A stretch of 64,000 nt of DNA, from contig NZ_NCSU01000016.1 of the NCBI RefSeq assembly GCF_002088945.1, positions 62,001 to 126,000 of the forward strand, given 5' to 3'. The translations under genes were made by a program, and so were the position numbers. Source of the stretch: Henriciella pelagia (GTDB taxonomy: Bacteria; Pseudomonadota; Alphaproteobacteria; Caulobacterales; Hyphomonadaceae). Shown piece after piece: positions 52,020-61,905 of the stretch (position 1 is its first letter; every line of letters starts with the position of its first letter). The notes under the pieces are model-generated. The model worked only from the letters and a program-made list of their open reading frames with translations, was not told the DNA's origin and made no database searches.

Positions 52020-55000
52020 CTAGAACGTCTTGCGGACGCTGGCATAGACGAAGCGGCCCTGCGGGCTGTGCAGCGTGCCGAGATAGCCAAAGGATTCTTC
52101 TGCAAGGGGCGGCTCCTCATCGAACACATTGCGCGCACCGACCCGCAGGCGGAGCGGCTTGTCGCCGTCTTCGCCGAGCGTGTACTGCACATAGGCATTG
52201 TGACGGATGTCGGAGTCGACTGTCCAGAACTCGCCCGTGTCATCATTCGTCGCGGACGTGTCGAACACTTCATCGACATAGGTGGTGAACCAGCCAGCAC
52301 CCCACGGCCCCATGCGCCAGGTCAGAGAGCCGGAGAAACGCCATTCAGGACGCCCGTTCTGCTTGATCAGGTCGCCGACGCCGGAAAGGTTGGCAACATC
52401 GCTGATCTCACCGGCCGCCTGCGCGGCCAGGATACCCGCTTCGACCGACGAGATATCCTGATTGAAAGTGAGCAGCTGCGCCGCATTCAGCTTCACGCTG
52501 AAATCGCCGGCCGGCGTGTCATCGATATCGTAATAGATCGCATAGTCGATGCCTTCGACGTCGCGCGGCAGGAAGTTGTAGTAATTGTCCTCGACATAGA
52601 GGATCTCGCCCGCCGGCTCGAGACCGGTGCCGGCAAAGTCGGCAATATTCTGCGCCGTTGGCGCGGCACGTACCACGGCCGGATTGAAGCTGCCGCGCGT
52701 GCGCAGCAGATAGTCGAGCACGATGTGATTGTCGTCACCAAAGATGCCGACCACGTCTTCCTGCTCGATCGACCAGTAATCGGCCGTCAGCGTCAGGCTG
52801 CCATATTCGGCCGGCATGAACGTCGCATCGAACACCAGGCCAGCGGTGAAGTTTTCGGACTCTTCGGGGCCAAGATCGGTATTGCCCGCACGCTGGCTGG
52901 ACACAGCCTGCGTGCGTGCGCAGGCATTGAAGTCCGCAATCCGCCCGGCCCGCACATCCGCCTCACACTGGATGAAATCCTGCCGGTTGTTGACCCGCTC
53001 CAGATCCTCCTGGAATTGCTGTTGCAGGTTCGGCGCCTTGAAGCCTTCCGACCAGGCCGACCGCACCAGAAGGAAGTCCGCAGGCCTCCAGGCCAGCGCG
53101 ACTTTCGGCTTCGCAACGCTGCCGAACAGATTGTAGTGCTCATAGCGGCCAGCAATCTGCAGGTCGAGCGATTGCACAAACGGAATCTCCATCTCCTCAG
53201 AGACCAGCGGGATGGCAAATTCGGCAAAGGCAGAGAACACTTCCCGGTCACCTGACGAGTCCAGCGTTGGGCTGGAGCCCATGACATCGCTGGTCAGCTC
53301 GCCCGAATTCGGCCCGAGGAACTGGATCGTGCCGTTGAGACGCGGGTCGCGCTCATCGGTGAATTCCTCCAGTCGCGCTTCGGTGCCGAGCGCCATGCCA
53401 ACATCGCCGCCCGGCAGCGTGAAGAGGTCGGGCCGCGACACCTTGAAGTCGATCATGGCAAGGCTGGTCGTGGAGATGCGGTAAACATCCACGGTGAAAT
53501 CATCGAAGGTCGACGCCTCGCTTGGCGTGCCGTCGCCATTCTCAGACAGCGGCAACCCGCCGCCATTGAACGGGTTGTAGGCATCCGGCGTCGACAGGCC
53601 GAGCGCCCTCTGGAACAGCGTGTTTGACAGCCGGTTGGTGACGTCTTCCGTGCGCGCCGAGGAAATCAGCGCAGCCGTTTCCCAGTCATACCCGCCCGCT
53701 TCGCCGCGAAACCCGCCGAGCAGGCGGTAGGTGCGATTTTCGACATTGATCATCCGCGGTCCGGTATCGACCGGACGATAGCGACGAAGGTCAATGTCGA
53801 GACCGCCAGCCGGAATGTTGAGCCCCGGCAAGCGGTTGGGCGAGCCCACGGCGCCCAGCGGGTTGTAATAGTTTGAGGCCGGGATGATGTGGCGCTCAGC
53901 GGTCAGCTGGGAGGATGCTTCCCGCTGGGCTTCGGAGCTCGCGCCATAGAACCCGGCCTCTCCGAAGAATTCGACGCCGTTCGCAAACTCGTTGGTCAGC
54001 GTCGCGAAGAGGTTCAACCGCTCGACACCATTGCTGAGCGTGCGCAGGTCGTTGACATTGTAATAGGCGGCGACGTTGCTGGTCGCATTGCCGTCATCAT
54101 AACAGATCCCGTCGCCTGCCGGCGCGAGGCAGCCGGCTTCACTATCCGGCTGCACATGGAAACCGCCGGAGCCATTGGTAAAGCCGGGCACCGACACCGC
54201 CGCCCCGGTGACCGGATCAAGTGCGGTAAAGGCACCCCAGGCAGAGTTTGACGAGGTGCCGTTGAACTGGCTGTCACCGGCCCAGCTCTCCGGCAGCAAT
54301 CCTCGAAGGTCTGCATTCGCGCTGAACGCTTTCTCTGAGGCAAAGACCGGGTCGCGGTCGGTATAGGAGCCGAACAGCGACACATGGGTGTTGCCATTAT
54401 TGTACGACTCGCCGGCCCGGAAGGAGAAATTGTACTCCATCGAATCCGTGCCCTCTTCACCGCCTGCGCGAAGCTCGGCTTCGAAGCCAGAAAAGTCATC
54501 GGCAAGCACTGTATTCACCACACCCGCCACAGCGTCCGTCCCGTAAAGCGCCGATGCGCCATCAAGCAGGACTTCCACCCGGCTGACACCCATCACAGGG
54601 ATCGCATTCACGTTCGGCGAAACCACTGGCACAAGGTTTTCAGACTGGGTGCCCGGATGGTTCACCATGCGCCGGCCATTCAGCAGCGCCAGCGTATTGC
54701 CCGTGCCGAGCGCCCGGAGATTGATCGAGGCCACGTCGCCGCGTGCCGAATTGATGCCGCCGGACACGTTTTCGGTACTGTTAAAGGCCACATCGCCCAT
54801 TTGCGGGATCGACCGGAACAGGTCATCGCCGGACACCGAGGCGATCGCATCAATATCTGTCGCGTCGACGACCGAGACCGGCAGTGCACCACCGGAATCC
54901 AGCCCGACAATTTGCGAGCCGACAACAATGACCTTGTCCTGCCTTAACTGGCTGTCCTGTACGGGCTCGGGTTCCGGCGTGGAGGTCGTCTCAGGCTCAG

Positions 55001-55424
55001 CTGGCGTCGCCTGGACCCGCACGGTCTGGTTTCGGGCCGCGCGCTGGGCCTGCGCCGGGCGGGTGCTGGAGGCGCGCGTTGCCGCTTTCGGCGAATTGGC
55101 CGCCACCACCATATAGGCTCCGCTGGCGTCACGCTTGCTGACAAAATCGGTCCCGGCGAGAAGCCGCTCCAGCGCTTCTTCCTTGGAATAGGTGCCCGCA
55201 ACACCCGGCGCTTCCACGCCGTCGATCTGGTCCGTGCGATAGATAAGATCGCTGCCCGACTGGTTGATATAGGCCGTCAGCGCCGCCTTCATCTCGCCTT
55301 CCGGAATATCGAACTGGACCGCATCGCCCTGCGCGACAGCCGTCCCGGCTGCAATACACATGGCAAGGAGGCTTACGCTGGGTTTGAGATTGCTGGTCAC
55401 GTCTATCAAGTCCCTCTGCTTCAT
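52020..55424 (-). CDS. TonB-dependent transducer receptor with STN domain
   Basis: 1134 aa from the ATG at 55424; a TTG-started extension to 55490 is unlikely. Signal peptide ending TAVAQ, then a secretin/TonB N-terminal (STN) signalling domain at about residues 32-85 (VQFDIPEGEMKAALTAYINQ, LERLLAGTDF). Next is a Pro/Glu/Thr/Gln-rich linker (about 100-150), then the plug (VIVVGSQIVG, INLRALGTGNTLALLNGRR, VSRVEVLLDGASALYGTDAV) and barrel, ending VYASVRKTF. STN-bearing receptors pass the ligand signal to a FecR-type anti-sigma factor; FecR and an ECF sigma gene lie directly upstream. The ligand is not iron-siderophore by necessity: a peptidase follows 8 bases later. Confidence 0.9.
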   Translation of the reverse strand: MKQRDLIDVTSNLKPSVSLLAMCIAAGTAVAQGDAVQFDIPEGEMKAALTAYINQSGSDLIYRTDQIDGVEAPGVAGTYSKEEALERLLAGTDFVSKRDASGAYMVVAANSPKAATRASSTRPAQAQRAARNQTVRVQATPAEPETTSTPEPEPVQDSQLRQDKVIVVGSQIVGLDSGGALPVSVVDATDIDAIASVSGDDLFRSIPQMGDVAFNSTENVSGGINSARGDVASINLRALGTGNTLALLNGRRMVNHPGTQSENLVPVVSPNVNAIPVMGVSRVEVLLDGASALYGTDAVAGVVNTVLADDFSGFEAELRAGGEEGTDSMEYNFSFRAGESYNNGNTHVSLFGSYTDRDPVFASEKAFSANADLRGLLPESWAGDSQFNGTSSNSAWGAFTALDPVTGAAVSVPGFTNGSGGFHVQPDSEAGCLAPAGDGICYDDGNATSNVAAYYNVNDLRTLSNGVERLNLFATLTNEFANGVEFFGEAGFYGASSEAQREASSQLTAERHIIPASNYYNPLGAVGSPNRLPGLNIPAGGLDIDLRRYRPVDTGPRMINVENRTYRLLGGFRGEAGGYDWETAALISSARTEDVTNRLSNTLFQRALGLSTPDAYNPFNGGGLPLSENGDGTPSEASTFDDFTVDVYRISTTSLAMIDFKVSRPDLFTLPGGDVGMALGTEARLEEFTDERDPRLNGTIQFLGPNSGELTSDVMGSSPTLDSSGDREVFSAFAEFAIPLVSEEMEIPFVQSLDLQIAGRYEHYNLFGSVAKPKVALAWRPADFLLVRSAWSEGFKAPNLQQQFQEDLERVNNRQDFIQCEADVRAGRIADFNACARTQAVSSQRAGNTDLGPEESENFTAGLVFDATFMPAEYGSLTLTADYWSIEQEDVVGIFGDDNHIVLDYLLRTRGSFNPAVVRAAPTAQNIADFAGTGLEPAGEILYVEDNYYNFLPRDVEGIDYAIYYDIDDTPAGDFSVKLNAAQLLTFNQDISSVEAGILAAQAAGEISDVANLSGVGDLIKQNGRPEWRFSGSLTWRMGPWGAGWFTTYVDEVFDTSATNDDTGEFWTVDSDIRHNAYVQYTLGEDGDKPLRLRVGARNVFDEEPPLAEESFGYLGTLHSPQGRFVYASVRKTF

Positions 55425-55517
55425 TGAGTGCCGCCCGATCTGGAGCATCCGGATCTGCCCGGTTAAGGGATCAGACGAGCCGGCTCCCAATAGCCATCAA
55501 AAAAGTTCGCGGGCGGA

Positions 55518-56543
55518 CTATTGCGGTGAGGAATGCACGCGAATTTCCTCCGCGTGCCAGACCACTTCCATGCCAAGACCATCGCGCAAAAGGCGCGCAA
55601 ACGCATCGACATTGTTCGACTTGAAAGACCCGCCAATCGCAATCTGCGCGGCAGCATCATCAGCAATGACAAGCTTGGTCTCATTGTAACGGTTGAATTC
55701 GGCGGCCACCTTTGAGAGCGGCGTGTCGGCAAAGTCGAGCCGCCCCGTGCGCCAGCTCATTTCGCGCTGTGTCTCTGCCACATCCTGCTTCTCGACCAGC
55801 ACCGAGCCGGCAGAGGTCAGCGCCCGCTGCCCACCCGCCACAAAGGTCAGCGGCACCTCTGCCGCGCGTTCCTCGATCTGGACGCGGCCTTCAGTGACCA
55901 TCACCTCGATACCGGTCTCCAGTTTCTGTACCGAGAATTTCGTGCCGAGCACGGTGACCGTCTCGTCGCCCACCGCAATGGTGAAGGGACGCGATGGATC
56001 GTGCGCAATCTCGAAATAGGCCTCACCGCGCAGCAGTTCGACATGCCGGTGCTCATTGGTGACATCCGCCCGGATCACCGTGTCCGTATTCAGCTCGATA
56101 ACCGAGCCATCGGGCAGCGTGACCGTCTCCTGCCCGCCAAGCTCCGTCTCGAAGGTCTGCGCCACCAGCGCGCTGCCCGCCATCTCCTCGCCCGTCCGGT
56201 TCATGACCGCAAGAACGGACAGCCCGGCCACGGCAAACAGCGCCACCGCTGCAGCCAGTTTCGCAACACCCGGAATGACCTGCCGGGGTGCTGGCCTGAT
56301 ATCGGTGAAGGCAGACAGGCGATCCGCCCGCTGCCAGGCCGCCAGCACTCGGAGAAACGCGGTGCGGTGCGCGAAAGACTCGCCAATCCATGTCGCGAAG
56401 GCCGCGTCTTCCCGGCAGAGATCCTCAACCGAAGTGCGCACAGCAAGACAGCCCGCCCCGTCAAACCGGGTCAGCCAGCCAGCCGCCTCGCGGTCCACAT
56501 CCGCAGCAGGCGCTGTATGAGACAGGTCAGTTTTCGTCTTCAA
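55518..56543 (-). CDS. FecR-type anti-sigma factor / signal transducer
   Basis: 341 aa from a TTG start overlapping the sigma gene by 17 bases, which implies coupled translation. N-terminal cytoplasmic part (REAAGWLTRFDGAG, the FecR N-terminal sigma-binding type), one membrane helix at about residues 94-113 (AKLAAAVALFAVAGLSVLAV). The periplasmic FecR domain follows (VTLPDGSVIELNTDTVI, VELLRGEAYFEIAHD, VLGTKFSV), then a C-terminal STN-like part (LDFADTPLSKVAAEFNRYN) that would touch the receptor STN domain. It relays receptor occupancy to the ECF sigma factor. The 93-base gap to the receptor gene shows no obvious hairpin. Confidence 0.9.
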   Translation of the reverse strand: MKTKTDLSHTAPAADVDREAAGWLTRFDGAGCLAVRTSVEDLCREDAAFATWIGESFAHRTAFLRVLAAWQRADRLSAFTDIRPAPRQVIPGVAKLAAAVALFAVAGLSVLAVMNRTGEEMAGSALVAQTFETELGGQETVTLPDGSVIELNTDTVIRADVTNEHRHVELLRGEAYFEIAHDPSRPFTIAVGDETVTVLGTKFSVQKLETGIEVMVTEGRVQIEERAAEVPLTFVAGGQRALTSAGSVLVEKQDVAETQREMSWRTGRLDFADTPLSKVAAEFNRYNETKLVIADDAAAQIAIGGSFKSNNVDAFARLLRDGLGMEVVWHAEEIRVHSSPQ

Positions 56544-57096
56544 ACCGCTTCATCTCACCTGCTGTCCGCTGAGCCGTCTCATCGCGCCGCGACGTCGTCC
56601 GGTTCAGGGCATTTGCCAAGTGAAGGATGCCCTTCCTCAAATGTCTTTCCACTGTCGGCTCGGAAACTCGCAGGCGTTTTGCAGTTTCGCGCTGGGACAG
56701 CCCGTCCACCTTGCGCAGGAGGAATATCTCCCGCGTGCGGCGTGGCAATTTCTCCAGCTCTGCTTCAAGCATCCTGATCTCTTCGCGCGCTGTGATGACC
56801 TGCTGCATGCTGGCCTCATCTCTAGAGACGTTCAGCGTGTCCAAATCCATCACGGTTTCAATCGAAACAATCTTTGAACGCCGTACCTGGTCGATCAGCA
56901 GGTTACGCGCCGTCGTGAAAAGCAGCGCCTTGGGATAATCGGGAAGCTGCCGGCTCGCCGCCGCATAGACCCGCGCATACACTTCCTGCCGGAAGTCCTC
57001 CACATCCCCGCCATTGCGCCAGTTTGCCCGCAGGAAGCGGATCAGCGCCCCCTCCAGCGGCAGGATCTCATTCATGAACCAGTCATCCACCGACAT
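56527..57096 (-). CDS. ECF sigma factor (FecI-like)
   Basis: 189 aa. Region 2 features DVEDFRQEVYARVY and ALLFTTARNLLIDQVRR; region 4 features LPRRTREIFLLRKVDGLSQ and RETAKRLRVSEPTVERHL, the helix-turn-helix. Length and order are those of FecI-type ECF sigma factors that team with FecR and STN-TBDRs. It heads the operon sigma - fecR - receptor - peptidase and presumably drives the receptor promoter. In the 129-base gap upstream (57097-57225) I did not find a convincing autoregulatory promoter pair. Confidence 0.92.
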   Translation of the reverse strand: MSVDDWFMNEILPLEGALIRFLRANWRNGGDVEDFRQEVYARVYAAASRQLPDYPKALLFTTARNLLIDQVRRSKIVSIETVMDLDTLNVSRDEASMQQVITAREEIRMLEAELEKLPRRTREIFLLRKVDGLSQRETAKRLRVSEPTVERHLRKGILHLANALNRTTSRRDETAQRTAGEMKRFEDEN

Positions 57097-57225
57097 GCCG
57101 CCAGCCCCTGCACTTCGCCCACCTGTCCGGCGAGGTCACAAGTGTTGGACGCACATCTGGAATTCTGCAAGCAAAAGCTTTAAGCCCCTGTCCTTTCAGA
57201 GAATTCTTTCAAAAAGGACAAGGCC

Positions 57226-58425
57226 CTACAGGCCGAGTATCAGCTTTGCCATCACATTGCGCTGGACCTCATTCGACCCACCATAGATCGAGGCAGCGCG
57301 ATTGTTGAGGTATTTCGGCATCGCCGTCATGTGATGCGCCGGTCCGATCGCATCAACATTCGATCCCGGCTGGCGCGCCGCCATCTGCTCGACACCGCCA
57401 TAATACCCTGCTGCCTCAATGGCGAGTTCGTCTATCTTCTGCAGTGTCTCAGTGCGGGCGGTCTTCAGCATGGATGAGGCCGGCCCCGGATTGCCACCAG
57501 CCGCAAGCGCAGCCGTGACGCGTTTCTCCGTAATGACAATCGACTCAAGCGTAATCTGCGTCTCGGCAAACTTGCGCATGAAGGCCGGGTCGTCGGCCAG
57601 CCGCCTGCCATTGGCAGGCTCAGCATGCGCAACCGCCTTCACCCGCTCCAGCGCCGCCTCGAGCCCAGCCGACGACCCGCCGCCACGTTCAAACTCCAGC
57701 AGGTATTTCGCGACCGTCCAGCCATCATTTTCCTCGCCGACCCGACCGGATTTCGGCACCCGGACATCGTCAAAGAAGACCTGGTTCACCTCATGCTCGC
57801 CAGCAATCGTGATGATCGGCTCGACGCGGATCCCCGGCGTCGTCATGTCGAGCAGCAGGAAGGTGATCCCCGTCTGCGGCTTGCCCTCATTCGAGGTCCG
57901 CACAAGGCAGAACATCTTGTTCGCGTGATGGGCCTGCGTCGTCCATATCTTCGACCCGTTGAGGATGTAGTCGTCGCCGTCAGACACGGCCCGCATCTGC
58001 AGGCTGGCCAGGTCCGAACCGGAGCCGGGCTCTGAATAGCCCTGGCACCAGTAATCTTCTCCGGCGAGGATGCGCGGCAGGTAATAGTCCTTCTGCTCCT
58101 GCGTTCCGTATCCCATGATGCAGGGGCCAACCATCTGCAGCCCCATGGGTGACAAGGTTGGCGTTCCGGCACGCGCACATTCGGAAGAGAAGATGTAGCG
58201 CTGCATTTCGTCCCAGCCGGTGCCACCATACTCCTTCGGCCAGTGCGGCGCGGCCCAGCCTTTCTCATGCAGGATTTTCTGCCAGGGCAGGTTGTGCTGC
58301 GGCTCACTGAACGAACTCGAATTCAGCCGCCCCGCCTCGGCGAGTTCCGGCGGCAGTTTCTCCTTCAGGAAAGTGCGGACCTCGTCGCGAAACTCGATGT
58401 GCTTGTCGTCCAGGGTGAGTTTCAT
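57226..58425 (-). CDS. Acyl-CoA dehydrogenase
   Basis: 399 aa with a GGAGG ribosome site 7 bases before the ATG. Acyl-CoA dehydrogenase domains in order: N-terminal helical (DKHIEFRDEVRTFLKEKLP), middle FAD-binding strand domain (WCQGYSEPGSGSDLASLQ, and KIWTTQAHHANKMFCLVRT) and C-terminal helical domain ending with the signature IYGGSNEVQRNVMAKLI. The LPPELAE and GWAAPHWPKEYGG start is of the kind often seen in longer-chain or steroid/terpenoid-type dehydrogenases. It is transcribed toward the ECF operon and stands divergent from the DUF4212/ActP pair; no beta-oxidation partner lies in the window. Confidence 0.92.
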   Translation of the reverse strand: MKLTLDDKHIEFRDEVRTFLKEKLPPELAEAGRLNSSSFSEPQHNLPWQKILHEKGWAAPHWPKEYGGTGWDEMQRYIFSSECARAGTPTLSPMGLQMVGPCIMGYGTQEQKDYYLPRILAGEDYWCQGYSEPGSGSDLASLQMRAVSDGDDYILNGSKIWTTQAHHANKMFCLVRTSNEGKPQTGITFLLLDMTTPGIRVEPIITIAGEHEVNQVFFDDVRVPKSGRVGEENDGWTVAKYLLEFERGGGSSAGLEAALERVKAVAHAEPANGRRLADDPAFMRKFAETQITLESIVITEKRVTAALAAGGNPGPASSMLKTARTETLQKIDELAIEAAGYYGGVEQMAARQPGSNVDAIGPAHHMTAMPKYLNNRAASIYGGSNEVQRNVMAKLILGL

Positions 58426-58594
58426 CGTCAGTCCTCCATGATTTCATATCTGCGCAGCAGCGCTTACGGGAAGACTAGCGCCGCTCTGCCGCGCCGAGAA
58501 GCGATATCGCGGCGGAAAGCTGGCGCGCGCATTCGTGACATCGCGTGCAATCGGGATATACAAACCGAAACAATATCAATAGGAGGCAAGAGCG

Positions 58595-58861
58595 ATGGAC
58601 GACAAGCCGAGCGCGGAAAACAGCAAGGCATACTGGAAGGCAACCGTGCGTCTGACGCTTGGCCTGCTCTCCATCTGGTTCATCGTCTCCTATGGCGCCG
58701 GCATCCTCTTTCGGGACTTTCTCGACCAGGTCTCGATTGGCGGCGCCCCGCTCGGCTTCTGGTTCGCCCAGCAAGGCTCCATCTACGTCTTCGTGGTCCT
58801 CATCTTCATCTATTGCTGGGCCATGGCGCGCCTGGAACGCAAATACGGCGTGAAGGGCTAG
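58595..58861 (+). CDS. DUF4212 small subunit of sodium/solute symporter
   Basis: 88 aa with AGGAGG upstream. Two membrane helices (about residues 21-40 and 60-80) and the pattern YWKATVRLTLGLLSIWF then FWFAQQGSIYVFVVLIFIY. This is the DUF4212 family, always found before an ActP-like SSS gene. The next gene begins 11 bases later. It is thought to be a partner subunit of the transporter. Confidence 0.93.
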   Translation: MDDKPSAENSKAYWKATVRLTLGLLSIWFIVSYGAGILFRDFLDQVSIGGAPLGFWFAQQGSIYVFVVLIFIYCWAMARLERKYGVKG

Positions 58862-58872
58862 GAGAGCGCATC

Positions 58873-60660
58873 ATGGATCAGACCTTCTGGACGTATTTTT
58901 TCGTCGCGACCACGTTCGCCCTCTATATCGGCATCGCCATCTGGGCCCGCGCCGGCTCCACCGACGACTTCTATGTCGCCGGACATGACGTGCACCCGAC
59001 TGTCAATGGCATGGCCACGGCGGCTGACTGGATGTCTGCGGCCAGCTTCCTCTCCATGGCCGGTCTCATCGCCTTCATGGGATATGGCGGCTCGGTCTAC
59101 CTCATGGGCTGGACAGGCGGCTACGTCCTCCTCGCCCTCCTGCTCGCACCATTCCTTCGAGAATTCGGCAAGTTCACCGTGCCGGACTTTGTCGGCGACC
59201 GGTATTACTCCACCACCGCCCGCGTCATTGCCGTCATCTGCGCCCTCTTCGTGTCCTTCACCTATATTGCGGGCCAGATGAAAGGCGTCGGTGTCGCCTT
59301 TTCAGGCTTCCTCGGCGTGCCCTTCGAATGGGGCATCATCATCGGCATGGTGATCGTCTTCTTCTATGCCGTGCTCGGCGGCATGAAGGGCGTCACCTAC
59401 ACCCAGGTCGCCCAGTATTGCGTGCTGATCTTCGCCTACACGGTCCCCGCCATCTTCATGTCGATCATCATCACCGGCAACCCCGTCCCGCAACTCGGCT
59501 TTATCGGTGAGGCGAAAGGCGAAGGCATCTCCATGCTCGCCAAGCTGAACCAGGTCGTCACAGACCTCGGCTTCCTCGAATACACCCAGACCAACAAGAC
59601 CACGTTCGACGTCTTCTGCATCACCGCCGCCTTGATGTTCGGCACGGCTGGCCTGCCGCACGTCATCATCCGCTTCTTCACGGTGAAGTCGGCCGGCGCT
59701 GCACGCGTGTCTGCAGGCTGGGCGCTCGTCTTCATCGCGCTTCTCTACACCACCGCCCCGGCGGTCGGCGCGTTTGCGCGGATCAACTTCATCGATACGG
59801 TCAACGAGTCCACTTACATCGCCGACGATGAGGATTATGACGCCCGCGCCGCCGAGATCACGGCAGATGGCGGCAAGCCCGTGCCCACCTGGTACAAGGA
59901 CTGGGAATCCACCGGCCTGCTCGATTACGAGGACAAGAATGGCGACGGCGTCATGCAGTATCGCGGCCCCAACGCGCCGGACGGCGTCGAGAATGAAGTC
60001 TCGCCGAACAATGACATCTTCGTCCTCGCCAATCCGCAGATCGCGAACCTGCCGGGCTGGGTGATCGGCCTCGTCGTGGCCGGTGGTCTCGCCGCCGCGC
60101 TCTCGACGGCCGCTGGCCTGCTCATGGTGATCAGCTCTGCCGTCAGCCATGATCTTTGCAGGCGAACCCTGTTCAAATCCATGAATGACAAGACAGAGCT
60201 TCGCGTCGCCAGAGGGGCCGCCGCCGGGGCGGTGCTTGCCGCAGGCCTGCTCGGCATATTCTCCAATGATCTCGGCTTCGTCGCGCAGGTCGTCGCCTTT
60301 GCCTTCGGCCTCGCAGCGGCCTCGCTCTTCCCGGTCATCTTCCTCGGCATTTTCTGGAAGCGGATGAACAAGGAAGGCGCCATCGCCGCCATGTTGACGG
60401 GCCTGGTGACGACTTTCGGCTATATCTACTGGTTCAAATTCGTCGACACAGCCTCCGCCAACTGGCTGTTCGGCGTCTCACCGGAAGGCATCGGCTTTGT
60501 CTTCATGTGGCTCGCGGCCGCTGTCGGCATCGGCGTGGCGCTCGCTACCAAGGCCCCGCCGCAGGATGTGCAGGACCTCGTCGAGGACATCCGCGTCCCC
60601 GGCACCCGCACCGCCCACGGCACCGGCGATGCCGACATGGCACCGCTGCGGAGCGACTAG
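58873..60660 (+). CDS. ActP-like sodium:solute (monocarboxylate) symporter
   Basis: 595 aa from the ATG at 58873 with a GGAGAG site; a long in-frame extension upstream runs through DUF4212 in the wrong frame and was rejected. SSS family with FYVAGHDVHPTVNGMATAADWMSAASF, and the long acidic loop (DDEDYDARAAEITADGGKP) that marks the DUF4212-linked subgroup. HVIIRFFTVKSAGAAR is typical of ActP-like acetate/monocarboxylate carriers. The DUF4212 partner lies directly upstream. It would import short-chain acids; the nearby acyl-CoA dehydrogenase and AraC regulator may belong to the same catabolic setting, but this is not shown. Confidence 0.9.
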   Translation: MDQTFWTYFFVATTFALYIGIAIWARAGSTDDFYVAGHDVHPTVNGMATAADWMSAASFLSMAGLIAFMGYGGSVYLMGWTGGYVLLALLLAPFLREFGKFTVPDFVGDRYYSTTARVIAVICALFVSFTYIAGQMKGVGVAFSGFLGVPFEWGIIIGMVIVFFYAVLGGMKGVTYTQVAQYCVLIFAYTVPAIFMSIIITGNPVPQLGFIGEAKGEGISMLAKLNQVVTDLGFLEYTQTNKTTFDVFCITAALMFGTAGLPHVIIRFFTVKSAGAARVSAGWALVFIALLYTTAPAVGAFARINFIDTVNESTYIADDEDYDARAAEITADGGKPVPTWYKDWESTGLLDYEDKNGDGVMQYRGPNAPDGVENEVSPNNDIFVLANPQIANLPGWVIGLVVAGGLAAALSTAAGLLMVISSAVSHDLCRRTLFKSMNDKTELRVARGAAAGAVLAAGLLGIFSNDLGFVAQVVAFAFGLAAASLFPVIFLGIFWKRMNKEGAIAAMLTGLVTTFGYIYWFKFVDTASANWLFGVSPEGIGFVFMWLAAAVGIGVALATKAPPQDVQDLVEDIRVPGTRTAHGTGDADMAPLRSD

Positions 60661-60753
60661 CCGTAGTCACGGTTCCTTGAAGTCTCAAAGGTTCGCTCTG
60701 GACAATATTTACGTTTTTCGCTGACAATGACGTTCAGCGAAACATGAACCGGC

Positions 60754-61791
60754 ATGGCACAGGCAACGATCCTTCTTGAGCAGATAAGGCCAATTCTCGA
60801 ACTGGCCGAGACGAGCGGTATCGACATCGCCTCTCTGGTGCAAAAGCCAGTCAGGCCTGGCGCCCCCATGCGCGATGACACCCTGCCAGCCGACATTTCG
60901 ATCGCAGACTATTTCCGCCTCCAGCGCGATATCGCCCGCGCTTCGGACGACCTCACCGCCCGCTTCTCGTCCCGCAAGCTCACCTACAAGACCGGCCATT
61001 TCGTCGTGTCGCAGCTGCAACAGGCCAAGTCGCTCCTCGCGGCAATGGAAAGCCTGGTCGAGCATTTCAACATGATGCATGGCGACGCCTACAACTCGCT
61101 GCGCTTTTCCGGCAATCGCGTTTCACTCGTTGTTGATGACAGCTCGTTTCCCTACCGGTTTCGCGGCAATCAGGACCTTGTCGAACTTATCGGCGACTGC
61201 CTGCTCATCAAGACGCACTGTCTGCTCGACAGCCTGTCCAATGGCCGCGCCGACGAAGCGCTGCAGCGTGTGCGCCTTCTGCGCCGGCGCGGCACAGTCA
61301 TCGAGAGCCAGAACCGCTTCTGGTCCGTCTCGGTCGACTATGGCACGCCGACCTATGAGCTGGTCTACGATTTCGACCTCGCCTGCCAGCCGCTGCGCAT
61401 CCGCGACGCCGTCGACCTCAGCACCGATGGCCTCTTTGCGCGCGTCATTTCCTACCTCGAAGACCATGCCGCCCAGGAAGACCATAAAAGCGTCACCGCG
61501 CGCACACTGGACCTCATTGATGGGGGGCTCACCCTGCAGAATGATGTCGCGCGCAAGCTTGGCATGAGCGTTGCCACCCATCGCCGCCGCCTGTCTGAAG
61601 AAGGCAGCCATTTCCGCAACCTGCTACTGGAAACCAAGCTGCGCCGCGCCGAAGCGATGCTGAAGCGCGGCTGCTCGGTCGCTCATACGACTGAAGAGCT
61701 CAGCTATTCCGACATCCGTGCCTTCAACCGCGCCTTCAAGCGCTGGAAAGGCCTCACCCCGGCAGCTTTTGCTCAGGCTTTCCAGTCATAG
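60754..61791 (+). CDS. AraC-family transcriptional regulator (OruR/ArgR-type)
   Basis: 345 aa. The N-terminal about 200 residues are the 'arabinose-binding-like' helical domain of the AraC_binding_2/OruR type (ILLEQIRPILELAETSGID, LLAAMESLVEHFNMMHGDA). The C-terminal AraC HTH pair follows (LTLQNDVARKLGMSVATHRR; then LRRAEAMLKRGCSV and YSDIRAFNRAFKRWKGLTP). It stands 93 bases after the symporter and 114 before a TBDR on the same strand, and may activate one or both. The inducer is unknown. Confidence 0.88.
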   Translation: MAQATILLEQIRPILELAETSGIDIASLVQKPVRPGAPMRDDTLPADISIADYFRLQRDIARASDDLTARFSSRKLTYKTGHFVVSQLQQAKSLLAAMESLVEHFNMMHGDAYNSLRFSGNRVSLVVDDSSFPYRFRGNQDLVELIGDCLLIKTHCLLDSLSNGRADEALQRVRLLRRRGTVIESQNRFWSVSVDYGTPTYELVYDFDLACQPLRIRDAVDLSTDGLFARVISYLEDHAAQEDHKSVTARTLDLIDGGLTLQNDVARKLGMSVATHRRRLSEEGSHFRNLLLETKLRRAEAMLKRGCSVAHTTEELSYSDIRAFNRAFKRWKGLTPAAFAQAFQS

Positions 61792-61905
61792 CGGACACCC
61801 TTGAGCGAAAGTGTTCACTCGCGCTGACGCGATCGGTCATATCGACTTGTCAGAAATCAGTGAAGGTCTCCCCATTGCGCAAAAGTCGCATATTGGGAGG
61901 ACCTC

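Noticed and set aside
52013..52300. N-terminal extension of the M14 peptidase frame.
   Set aside because: It overlaps the 3' end of the receptor gene; the ATG at 52012 begins a normal lipoprotein signal.
58243..58872. Long N-terminal extension of the ActP-like symporter frame.
   Set aside because: It runs antisense to acyl-CoA dehydrogenase and through DUF4212 in the wrong frame; the ATG at 58873 gives the usual family start.
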